50,528 nucleotides of DNA from a virus, in IMG/VR virus record IMGVR_UViG_3300044470_000406, positions 1 to 50,528 of that record. One strand, written 5' to 3'. The position numbers were made by a program, and so were the translations under genes. Position 1 is the first letter of the stretch; each line of letters starts with the position of its first letter. This document shows, piece by piece, positions 44,487 to 50,528 of this stretch. Below the pieces are notes generated by a model. It did not search any database. It had not been told where the DNA came from and was given only the letters and a program-made list of their open reading frames with translations.

Positions 44487-45333
44487 CGATTTCCTCCAAC
44501 GCTTCCATGGCCTGGCGGTCCAGCATCTCGGATCTGGACTCTTTACGGGGCATAGGGACAACAACTGGGCGCTTCCACTCCGATAGCAGGAACTTCTTCG
44601 GACGCGGAACCATCTGCGGGTTATTAAAGTATCCCCGCGTCAGTTTTTCGATGAGTGCCTTGTGCCGTTCCATCCTTTGCTCAAAATCGAGCGGCTTCCA
44701 TGCAAACTGAAACGCCTCCCGGAAGTCATCATCGATAAGCGCGGCCCCGGTCCTCCGATAATCCGATGCGAAAGCCTGAAAGGCGGCGTCGGATTCCCAT
44801 TCTGGACGGCTACGAATAACCACAGCATCTCCTTTTCCATTCAGCGGAGGTGAGACGGGATGCTGGGATACCGTCTCCGCATCCGCATCCGCATCCGCAT
44901 CCGCCTTCGTCTCCGCATACGACTCCGACTCCGCATACGTGCGCATCTGTACCACATCTGACCCACACGTGACCAACATCTGCTGGTCAGTCGGCCCAGG
45001 ATACCTCGATGGAGACCTTGTTTTCTGTCGGAAGTTATAGATTTGTATGTACTTCTTGGTTTGACCATCACTTGCGTAGCAACTGACCAGCAAATGGCCA
45101 TCATCTGTGGGGCATCTGCAAACTTCCGCCAGCATCTGCTCCACGCGTGATAGCGGCCAGCGGTCCAAGGCAAGAGGGAAAAGGCGTGCCCTGAGTATTT
45201 CGGGATCAGCCTGAAAACGCCCGTAGTCATCAACCACAGACATCAGGCGCCGGTAGAAAATCTCTCCAGCATCGGAAAGGGAATTGATCGGGCGGCTATC
45301 AAGAATGCCATCCCGCAGGATTCGATTCGGCAC
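44476..45333 (-). CDS. Phage replication initiation protein
   Basis: 285 aa. RILRDGILDSRPINSLSDAG then EIFYRRLMSVVDDYGRFQAD and LRARLFPL is the conserved N-terminal winged-helix region of phage replication initiators/helicase-loader organisers. A linker near residue 150 has an Asp-Ala repeat (ADADADADAE) from a GGATGC hexamer repeat. C-terminal part resembles DnaD/DnaT-like helical domain. Start GTG 45333 is preferred (GGAG at 6-nt spacing); TTG 45345 is possible. The ribosome site is buried in a hairpin. Confidence 0.82.
   Translation of the reverse strand: MPNRILRDGILDSRPINSLSDAGEIFYRRLMSVVDDYGRFQADPEILRARLFPLALDRWPLSRVEQMLAEVCRCPTDDGHLLVSCYASDGQTKKYIQIYNFRQKTRSPSRYPGPTDQQMLVTCGSDVVQMRTYAESESYAETKADADADADAETVSQHPVSPPLNGKGDAVVIRSRPEWESDAAFQAFASDYRRTGAALIDDDFREAFQFAWKPLDFEQRMERHKALIEKLTRGYFNNPQMVPRPKKFLLSEWKRPVVVPMPRKESRSEMLDRQAMEALEEIGGQ
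44877..44908 (-). repeat. GGATGC hexanucleotide repeat
   Basis: About four tandem GCATCC units on the plus strand (GGATGC in the message) plus decayed neighbours, coding an Asp-Ala stretch in the initiator linker. In-frame length changes would alter only linker length. Confidence 0.75.
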
Positions 45334-45338
45334 TTTTA

Positions 45339-45384
45339 ACTCCAAGCCCTCAGATTGCCGAGGGTCCGGTAGGCGGCTTGGAGT
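45339..45384 (-). promoter_or_regulatory. Ribosome-site-sequestering hairpin
   Basis: Perfect 10-bp arms ACTCCAAGCC (45384-45375) and GGCTTGGAGT (45348-45339) in the message; the second arm contains the GGAG ribosome site of the initiator. An inner CCCTC/GAGGG stem fits in the loop. Closed, it should block translation start at GTG 45333. Confidence 0.65.
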
Positions 45385-45423
45385 GACCTCCGAACCCCCG
45401 CCGGCAATTCACAACGGCCGCCG

Positions 45424-45437
45424 CGCCTGGCCAGGCG
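45424..45437. repeat. 14-bp perfect palindrome in the initiator leader
   Basis: CGCCTGGCCAGGCG, about 10-20 nt after the predicted transcription start (near 45446). A possible repressor site or RNA stem. Confidence 0.6.
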
Positions 45438-45452
45438 ACAACGGTCAAATCC

Positions 45453-45482
45453 AGAATACGCCCACCAGTCGCCCCGCGTCAA
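45453..45482 (-). promoter_or_regulatory. Promoter of the replication initiator
   Basis: Minus-strand TTGACG (45482-45477), 18-bp spacer, TATTCT (45458-45453). It overlaps the stop of the upstream gene and is followed by a ~110-nt structured leader, unlike the leaderless promoters elsewhere. Confidence 0.6.
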
Positions 45483-46021
45483 GAGGTTTTTCCTCCGAAC
45501 ACCGGCGGCCCCAGCTCGGCAAAGTGGGCCACAGAGTAGTGCTCACCCCAAGCCGCCCGGCTCGGGAACGCCAGGCCGCATACATGGCAGGTGCGCGGCT
45601 TTGGACTCATATCCGGTCGTTTCGAGCATTTTGGGCGGTGTCGCTCCATTGCATTGAGACTCAGGAACTTCAGGCCGCAATAAGGGCAGAGGCTTACGAC
45701 CGGCGCATTAACCCTCTTTGGGGCAGGTACCGCCGCCCCGGCCGCCCGCCAGACCCGCACGCTCCCCTCGGCAGAGGCACGCTTGCGCGGCGCGCGCGCG
45801 GCCGGCTTGTCCTTGCGCGCATTCTCCCGGTGGAGATCCGTCGCCTTGAACTGCCGCGGTGCCGTCATCACCGCCTTGATCCCAGGGGCCTCCATGTGGA
45901 CGCCCTTTCCGCCGACGGTGGCCGCCCTGCTCTGCGGTATGCGCACGGCCCGCGCCGTCACCTTCTCGGGCCGGTTGCCCCGGTTGATCCAGGCGGTTTG
46001 GTCGATTACCGGGAGCTTCAC
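45479..46021 (-). CDS. Protein with two zinc fingers (180 aa)
   Basis: Residues ~110-132: CPYCGLKFLSLNAMERHRPKC; residues ~143-165: CHVCGLAFPSRAAWGEHYSV followed by AH, both C2H2/C2HC fingers. The N-terminal half is basic and probably disordered (RENARKDKPAARAPRKR). Likely DNA- or RNA-binding regulator just before the initiator promoter. GTG start overlaps the upstream stop. Confidence 0.75.
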   Translation of the reverse strand: MKLPVIDQTAWINRGNRPEKVTARAVRIPQSRAATVGGKGVHMEAPGIKAVMTAPRQFKATDLHRENARKDKPAARAPRKRASAEGSVRVWRAAGAAVPAPKRVNAPVVSLCPYCGLKFLSLNAMERHRPKCSKRPDMSPKPRTCHVCGLAFPSRAAWGEHYSVAHFAELGPPVFGGKTS

Positions 46022-46077
46022 TTCAGGTCACGTTGGGTAGGGGCATCCAACACAGCGGGGGTTAGGTCATTCGGCAT
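46018..46077 (-). CDS. Possible 19-codon coupling ORF
   Basis: MPNDLTPAVLDAPTQRDLK between two genes, overlapping the first by 11 nt and the second by 4 nt (GTGA). No function suggested; it may only relay ribosomes. Confidence 0.35.
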   Translation of the reverse strand: MPNDLTPAVLDAPTQRDLK

Positions 46078-46303
46078 CAGCGTCCTCCTTCTTGGCCAGC
46101 GCGGCGCGAATCTCCTGCTGCGCATCGAGCGCCCACGTGTGATTAGCGCAGATATTTGCCGCTTCCTCAAGCGCCTCACGGCGCACGGCGCGGAACTCAG
46201 CCTCAATCATGTGAATCGCACACGGACCTTCATGAGCCAAGTGCGGACGCAGTTTATTCCCGTAGAACTTCCGCGCCCGCTTCAGCATGTTGTCTTCAGG
46301 CAT
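46067..46303 (-). CDS. Small helical protein (78 aa)
   Basis: MPEDNMLKRARKFYGNKLRP then AEFRAVRREALEEAANICAN and ALDAQQEIRAALAKKED. The EALEEAAxICxN..........IRAL.... pattern is common in small phage/bacterial proteins of unknown role. Overlaps the upstream gene's end by 8 nt. Confidence 0.7.
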   Translation of the reverse strand: MPEDNMLKRARKFYGNKLRPHLAHEGPCAIHMIEAEFRAVRREALEEAANICANHTWALDAQQEIRAALAKKEDADAE

Positions 46304-47324
46304 TAGGATTCTCCTTCACGGCAGGTTCTTCCCCGCGCATGGCGGCATCAATGCCCTCTCGCCATGCCCTCCGAAGTTCCTTCGTTTCGTCGGCGTCCAT
46401 GGCATCGGCGTCCCAGTAATCCATAGCTGTAGCTCCGTTGATTTCCTCATCTCCGTCGAAGGAATCTAGGATGTGGTCGAGTCGGCGCGCTTCGAGCGCC
46501 AGATCCGCTTCCCGCTGATTGAGCAGGTCCTCTGCCACGCGGTTGGATTGCTCCACGGCGGCCAGTTGGCGTTGGAGTTCGTCGCGCTCGGCGGCCATCC
46601 GCACGCGTTCTTCCCAGTTTGCTTTGACCCCGGAATCGCTCAGCTTCCTGTGCTCCAAGTTTTCGAAATAACGAACCAGCCTGCGCGTATTGTATAGCGC
46701 GGAATGCACGATCTCTTCGGTAAGCGGCGGGCGATCCCCAAAGCGATGCACGCCGCCTTCACATCCGCCGCTACACCAAACGTAGTGCAGCGCGTCCAAT
46801 GCGACATTGCGCTCATGGTTATTGCGATTCGCCCGAGTAAGCTCTTCCGCCAGCCTCTCGATCTCGGCATCCTTAGCGGCACGCTCCTCTGCGGCGCGGA
46901 TCAGGGAATCGGCGTTTTCCGCCAATAAAATCCTAAACTCGCGTTCCGCCGTCGCTTCATTGAAGCAGTTATGGATCGACCTGGCTTCCGCGCTCAGCCT
47001 CTTCAACTCCGCCAACACGGGGCCGGTGGGTGGCAACTCATTCCTGGCGCATTCCGGACAGTATCCGCGATGGATATGCGTGTGGGCGCAGGTAGCGGGG
47101 TCTGTCTTGGCCAGCGCAGCGCGCAATTGCCATAGCACTCGCGTGAGGAGTGCGGCGTAATCACCTTCTGCCAACTCCGCCCGCTTGCGCTGCTCTTCTA
47201 ACCTATCGACCGCGATTTTTCGGATTCGCGCTATCTCAGAGCGGAGAGCGGAGCAATCGGGACACTTCCTCTGCTCCACCATCGCAGCGATTTTTCGAGC
47301 GTCTTCGCCATTCGGATCTAACAC
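46296..47324 (-). CDS. Long coiled-coil protein with zinc knuckles (342 aa)
   Basis: GTG 47324 is chosen: GGAGGAAGC directly upstream and a short overlap with the previous stop. CPDC near residue 21 and CAHTHIHRGYCPECA near 80-94 form zinc sites; much of the rest is charged coiled-coil (AEERAAKDAEIERLAEELTR and others). C-terminal acidic region with DGDEEINGA. A structural or DNA-organising role is possible; no family recognised. Confidence 0.72.
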   Translation of the reverse strand: MLDPNGEDARKIAAMVEQRKCPDCSALRSEIARIRKIAVDRLEEQRKRAELAEGDYAALLTRVLWQLRAALAKTDPATCAHTHIHRGYCPECARNELPPTGPVLAELKRLSAEARSIHNCFNEATAEREFRILLAENADSLIRAAEERAAKDAEIERLAEELTRANRNNHERNVALDALHYVWCSGGCEGGVHRFGDRPPLTEEIVHSALYNTRRLVRYFENLEHRKLSDSGVKANWEERVRMAAERDELQRQLAAVEQSNRVAEDLLNQREADLALEARRLDHILDSFDGDEEINGATAMDYWDADAMDADETKELRRAWREGIDAAMRGEEPAVKENPNA

Positions 47325-47707
47325 GCTTCCTCCAATTCCTTCAGCGCGGCGCGAATGGCGTCCCACTCAGCTTGCCAGACTATCGGGCAGACGCATCCGG
47401 TCGCATTACGATCAAGCGAACTGTTTCCCAGCACGATATCCTTTGCCGCCTCTGCGACCTCGCGCAGTTGGGCGTAATCCACCGGAAGCCCTTCGGCGGA
47501 AAGGGGAAGATAGCGGCCTTGTTTCAGAAAGCAGGGGGATGCTTCGATTCTCCCGTCGTTTATTCGGGCAAGGATTCTAATACCGCCAGAGTTTCCATCC
47601 TGCCAATATCCCCACGCACCTCCGTGCAATTCAACTGCCGGGTATTTCCGCGCCTGCTCCACCACTTGCTCCGGCGTCGGCGGTCCGATGATCCAGTTGG
47701 TCCACAT
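47318..47707 (-). CDS. Phage protein of unknown function (129 aa)
   Basis: MWTNWIIGPPTPEQVVEQAR then HGGAWGYWQDGNSGGIRILA and a C-terminal helix with WQAEWDAIRAALKELEEAC. Two Cys near CVCP. No recognised family. Begins 1 nt after the RusA stop, so co-translated with it. Confidence 0.68.
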   Translation of the reverse strand: MWTNWIIGPPTPEQVVEQARKYPAVELHGGAWGYWQDGNSGGIRILARINDGRIEASPCFLKQGRYLPLSAEGLPVDYAQLREVAEAAKDIVLGNSSLDRNATGCVCPIVWQAEWDAIRAALKELEEAC

Positions 47708-47708
47708 T

Positions 47709-48137
47709 TTAATCCTTAACCTCCTCGATGGTAATCACAGCCCCGGGCACGGCCAGCGAATCGTATCCCTCGGAGGGGAACACTTTGTAGGCGTGCATGT
47801 GAACCACCCGCGCGTCGTCCTCGATCGCTCCTGCCTGCACCAGTGCATCGAGCGTGCTCCGGCAGAGCTTGTCGAGGTCAGGCTTGCGGTCAGGCCATAT
47901 TTTTCGGCGCTTGGGGGCGCTCTTAGGCTTCGGCATGGTGAACGTCATGGCGATTCGCACGGGGCCCGCCAGCCCCTTGCCAGCTCCGCCCATGGCCTCG
48001 ATAGCCGCGGCTCTGACATCCTGCCTCCAGGGCTTGACGGACCGGCATGATTCCGCCAGAATCGCGTGTCCACCGGCCATGCCCTTGAAGGACTTGCTGC
48101 CCTGGGGCGCTGGAGTCCCGAATACTGTGATCGTCAT
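47709..48137 (-). CDS. rusA: RusA Holliday-junction resolvase
   Basis: 142 aa, start MTITVFGTPAPQGSKSFKG at ATG 48137. Catalytic aspartates: D87 and D89 in RKPDLDKL, and D107/D108 in AIEDDARV, with nearby Lys residues (KPKSAPKRRK). RusA cuts four-way junctions during phage recombination and before packaging. GGAGGGAAGCG lies just upstream. Confidence 0.92.
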   Translation of the reverse strand: MTITVFGTPAPQGSKSFKGMAGGHAILAESCRSVKPWRQDVRAAAIEAMGGAGKGLAGPVRIAMTFTMPKPKSAPKRRKIWPDRKPDLDKLCRSTLDALVQAGAIEDDARVVHMHAYKVFPSEGYDSLAVPGAVITIEEVKD

Positions 48138-48172
48138 CGCTTCCCTCCCTCTGCGGACTCGTCGGTAGTCAT
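48134..48172 (-). CDS. 12-codon coupling ORF before rusA
   Basis: MTTDESAEGGKR, with ATGA overlaps at both ends. Its last codons carry the GGAGGGAAG ribosome site of rusA. Probably only translational coupling. Confidence 0.4.
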   Translation of the reverse strand: MTTDESAEGGKR

Positions 48173-48348
48173 GCGTTATCCTTCGCAACTGCTTCCGAAA
48201 TTGTCCCCAACTTATCCCATGCGGAACGGTTGTTTAACTGCCGCTGCTTCCACTCGGGATCGTGCCGCGAACGCTCCTCCCATCGCTTCCGGCGCTGCCG
48301 GTTGTAGCGGTCCCTCTGATCTTGGGTGATTGCGCCAGGTCGCGGCAT
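48169..48348 (-). CDS. Small basic helical protein (59 aa)
   Basis: ATG 48348 with GGGAG upstream. QDQRDRYNRQRRKRWEERSR then NNRSAWDKLGTISEAVAKDNA: very basic helix resembling N-terminal parts of HNH-type phage proteins, here without an HNH core. Nucleic-acid binding inferred. Confidence 0.65.
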   Translation of the reverse strand: MPRPGAITQDQRDRYNRQRRKRWEERSRHDPEWKQRQLNNRSAWDKLGTISEAVAKDNA

Positions 48349-48371
48349 AACTCCCGCCTTTCCGGAAAAGA

Positions 48372-48411
48372 TGCTGGCGGCTGTACTCGCATGGTCGCCG
48401 CGCCGCCAGCA
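48372..48411 (-). terminator. Hairpin with weak T-tract, possible terminator
   Basis: Perfect 10-bp arms TGCTGGCGGC/GCCGCCAGCA with 20-nt loop, followed on the minus strand by ATCTTTTCC. Lies between two genes; may attenuate rather than end transcription. Confidence 0.5.
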
Positions 48412-48417
48412 AGCCCG

Positions 48418-49107
48418 TCAGTTCACCTGCTCCGGAACCACGTCAATCACCTTCCCGCGGCCGCCGCGCTTCTTGCCGCGCTGGTGAGACCCGCCCATCA
48501 GAACCGCACTGGCGAGCGCCGGGCCGCCGGTATCGCCCTCGTACGCCGAGCACGGCTGCCCGCTGGCGTGCATCGTGGGGTCGCCGTCCAGCATGGGCAC
48601 CCCATTGTTGCAGTCAACGCAAGGCCCGGCCTCTTCCTTTTCGTCGTCCGCACCGTCCCCCTTGTCCTCCAACTTCATCTGCACTTCATAGTTGATCCGA
48701 AGTTGCCCGATGGACTTTTCCGACGTCCCCACTGTCCGCATGTACTGCTCGACCAAGCCGGCAGCGCCGTTGTCCGCCGTTGTGATGATGAACCGCAGTT
48801 CTTCACTGGTCGTCTCGTTCCCGCGGTCTTTGACTTCGAAGTACTGGAAGTCGTCGACAGTCACGGCGCCCATCTGCAATTCGTGCTGCCGCAATTCCTT
48901 TTGGTTGGGCGTGAGGATGAATCGCGTGGCGTTCAACTCCCCACCCATCTTGCCTGAAATCACGCCAGGCTCTTTCCACCCCATCGCCTCCCGAATCGGA
49001 TCCGAGAAGTCGGTGGTCACGTAAATGAGCGTCGAGACGCCCGCCTTGGAGTCGCGCACGTCGAAGTACCGCACGCGCGCCCCGCGAAAGATCAGTTTGT
49101 TGCTCAA
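48418..49107 (-). CDS. Recombination-region protein of unknown function (229 aa)
   Basis: N-terminal beta-rich part (LIFRGARVRYFDVRDSKAGV, TLIYVTTDFSDPIREAMGW), acidic linker (EDKGDGADDEKEEAG), then CVDCNNGVPMLDG and a basic Gly-rich tail (GSHQRGKKRGGRGK). It follows the RecF/SMC-like ATPase gene, so a single-strand-binding or recombination accessory role is plausible but unproven. Confidence 0.75.
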   Translation of the reverse strand: MSNKLIFRGARVRYFDVRDSKAGVSTLIYVTTDFSDPIREAMGWKEPGVISGKMGGELNATRFILTPNQKELRQHELQMGAVTVDDFQYFEVKDRGNETTSEELRFIITTADNGAAGLVEQYMRTVGTSEKSIGQLRINYEVQMKLEDKGDGADDEKEEAGPCVDCNNGVPMLDGDPTMHASGQPCSAYEGDTGGPALASAVLMGGSHQRGKKRGGRGKVIDVVPEQVN

Positions 49108-49151
49108 TCCGTTTCCTCCCTTTCCTTACCGGGCGCCGTATGCCTCGGCAT

Positions 49152-50450
49152 CTAAAGAACGGTTACCTCAAGCGGTCCTGGGGTTACTTTCGATACGAAC
49201 ACCTGCCGGCCGGAGTTCACGGCCGCTTCCTTGAACATCTCCCAATTCTCCTGCCCCAGGATTTCCGCGCGGTCGGCTATCAGGAGCCCAAGTTGCCCGG
49301 GCATGAGATCGGCCACTTGGAACGACAGCAGGTACTTCGCGCCGTCATTCAGCGCGTCGAAGGGCAGGCCGTCGACGTAGAGGTCCACGCCGCGGAAGTC
49401 AATCCCCGGCAACGGAAGACTTTCCAGTTTTGCCGTCTTCATGGCGTCCAGTGCCTTCAGCACGTCCGTCATGCCGGCGGAGATCTCCTTGTGGGAGTCG
49501 CTGGACATCCGTGCCGCCTCAATCTCCTGGCGGAAGACGCCGTTCTGCGCCGCGCGCCGGGCCCGCTCCTGGGCGGTGGCGAGTTGCGCGGTCAGGGCAT
49601 CGAGCGTCGGCCGAACTTCGGCGTCAATCTCATCGCTCGCGGCCTGCTCCGCTGTAGCGATAGCGCCAAGTTGGCGCTCCCGCTCCACCTCCAACGCCTT
49701 GATCTGCGCGTCGATGTCGCGGTGGATGCCGAGCCTGGCGGTCCCGGCCTCGGAGGATACCGCCAACTTCCGATCCGCGACGGACTTTTGTACGGCGTCC
49801 CGCGTTGCCTGAACCTCGGAAACCTGGGAGGCCCAGTCGGTCCCCTCATCTTCGGCCATGGCGCCGCTCAGCCGCTCTGCCGTGGCCGCGGCCTGTTTGT
49901 CGAGCGTGTTCTCGCGGGTTCGCGAATCGTAAATTTGCCGCCGGATGGCTTCGAGCCCATCGAGGTCCACCGGCTTAGCCGGCGACAACCCGTAACTGGC
50001 CGTAACCGCCGCCACTTCCTCCGGCGCGAAAGAGAGGTTCATGGCCTTTTGAAGATAAGCCAACCTCTCCTTCGGGCGGGCGGCTACGAAGGCTAAGGGA
50101 TCGAACGCGAACGACGTGGCCAGCTTCTCCACAAACGCCTGTGGTTGCTTGACTTCGATTCCGTCCGGCTGGGTAATGGTGAGCGTTGAGCGGGTCTCGG
50201 TGATGTCCCGCTGGATGGTTGTGCCATCGTCCAGCGTGAGCTTCACGGACCCCTTCTTGACGTACTGGCCGCTCGGGAGTTGGCGCCGGAGGCAGGGTGA
50301 GTGCCCCCCCTCGAAGACGCTCTGGATCGCCATCAGGACGCTGGTCTTCCCGACGCCGTTATCTCCCGAAAGGATCACCAGCGCCTTCGGCTCCAGAACC
50401 ATCGAGGCGATGGAGCGGATGTCGGTCACTTCTACGCGCGCGATTCTCAC
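49152..50450 (-). CDS. RecF/SMC-like AAA ATPase
   Basis: 432 aa. N-terminal RIARVEVTDIRSIASMVLE then Walker A SGDNGVGKTS (residues 28-37); central coiled-coil (ERERQLGAIATAEQAASDEI and neighbours); C-terminal domain with LLSFQVADLMPGQLGLLIAD as likely signature/Walker B region. Resembles phage SbcC/RecF-like proteins that tether DNA ends with a nuclease partner; none is in view. GTG start overlaps the upstream stop. Confidence 0.85.
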   Translation of the reverse strand: MRIARVEVTDIRSIASMVLEPKALVILSGDNGVGKTSVLMAIQSVFEGGHSPCLRRQLPSGQYVKKGSVKLTLDDGTTIQRDITETRSTLTITQPDGIEVKQPQAFVEKLATSFAFDPLAFVAARPKERLAYLQKAMNLSFAPEEVAAVTASYGLSPAKPVDLDGLEAIRRQIYDSRTRENTLDKQAAATAERLSGAMAEDEGTDWASQVSEVQATRDAVQKSVADRKLAVSSEAGTARLGIHRDIDAQIKALEVERERQLGAIATAEQAASDEIDAEVRPTLDALTAQLATAQERARRAAQNGVFRQEIEAARMSSDSHKEISAGMTDVLKALDAMKTAKLESLPLPGIDFRGVDLYVDGLPFDALNDGAKYLLSFQVADLMPGQLGLLIADRAEILGQENWEMFKEAAVNSGRQVFVSKVTPGPLEVTVL

Positions 50451-50528
50451 TTCCCACCGCCCTTCCGGAAGTCGAACCCGCGGGCCTTGCCGGTTTGCTT
50501 CGCCTCCGCCGGCGGAACCGCCTGCGGG
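50447..50528 (-). CDS. C-terminal end of a gene that starts beyond the window
   Basis: Frame PQAVPPAEAKQTGKARGFDF ends in a basic RKGGGK tail and TGA overlapping the ATPase start (GTGA). The 26 residues are too few to name; a basic Gly/Lys tail is common in single-strand-binding or recombination proteins. Confidence 0.55.
   Translation of the reverse strand, partial: PQAVPPAEAKQTGKARGFDFRKGGGK

Noticed and set aside
44877-44908. CRISPR-like or regulatory hexamer array
   Set aside because: Repeats are 6 bp, contiguous, without spacers and in frame inside a gene; a coding microsatellite.
45284-46306. Long plus-strand frame (340 codons)
   Set aside because: Antisense to three supported minus-strand genes, one with C2H2 fingers and one a replication initiator; sequence is Arg/Pro-rich with no motif, typical of high-GC antisense.
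1-50528. Window as a complete circular genome
   Set aside because: Joining the ends would run the fibre frame into the end of an unrelated gene and then into the ATPase, and essential capsid, tail and lysis genes are missing.
1-50528. CRISPR array
   Set aside because: No regularly spaced direct repeats with unique spacers were seen on either strand.

Overview
The window is a piece of a tailed double-stranded DNA phage or prophage (Caudoviricetes-like) from a high-GC bacterium. Hallmark genes seen directly: small and large terminase, a portal protein, an SPP1 gp7/Mu F-type minor head protein, tail-fibre-like proteins, a replication initiator, a RusA resolvase and a RecF/SMC-like ATPase. No integrase, major capsid, tape measure, lysin or polymerase is in view and both ends cut genes, so this is an excerpt. 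The host cannot be named from the sequence; promoters are sigma70-like (TTGNNN, 17 bp, TATTCT or NANAAT), and secretion signals on fibre genes suggest an unusual host-phage relationship.

Layout. (1) 1-26.2 kb, mostly minus strand: late region, read right to left. It starts with regulatory and DNA-modification genes (truncated ParB-methyltransferase, a complete methyltransferase), then small and large terminase, an Rrf2-type regulator, a long string of very small proteins joined by 4-nt ATGA/GTGA overlaps, a TnpB nuclease gene set into that string, an HNH protein, a two-domain glycosyltransferase, two coiled-coil membrane proteins, a portal protein interrupted by an intein and fused to a topoisomerase IB, the minor head protein, and secreted-looking fibre proteins that run off the left edge. 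(2) 26.4-39.8 kb, mostly plus strand: early region of small zinc-ribbon and membrane proteins, plus a cassette made of an AAA+ ATPase with permuted Walker motifs, DUF1257, DUF2997, a 4Fe-4S radical-SAM activase-like protein and a DUF3150-like protein. An IS4-superfamily transposase splits this cassette. The region ends with a methylase-like protein and a strong terminator at 39.8 kb. (3) 39.8-50.5 kb, minus strand: replication and recombination region (RecF/SMC-like ATPase, RusA, replication initiator) followed by a visibly duplicated and rearranged block containing chimeric genes, a stop-interrupted methyltransferase and an HNH endonuclease.

Main themes. Translation is tightly coupled: most stops overlap the next start by 4 nt. 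About ten genes carry promoters whose predicted transcription start falls on or within 2 nt of the start codon, i.e. leaderless messages. A family of roughly 40-residue zinc-finger ORFs, each with such a promoter, occurs three times; two copies are fused by ATGA overlap to transposon-type genes (TnpB and a DDE transposase). Gene 5' ends have repeatedly been placed in front of different coding sequences (97-bp MSKQENER module, RusA start, methyltransferase start on DUF5131, gp7-type start). The portal-intein-topoisomerase IB fusion and the signal-peptide-bearing four-cysteine fibre proteins are the most striking single-gene observations.
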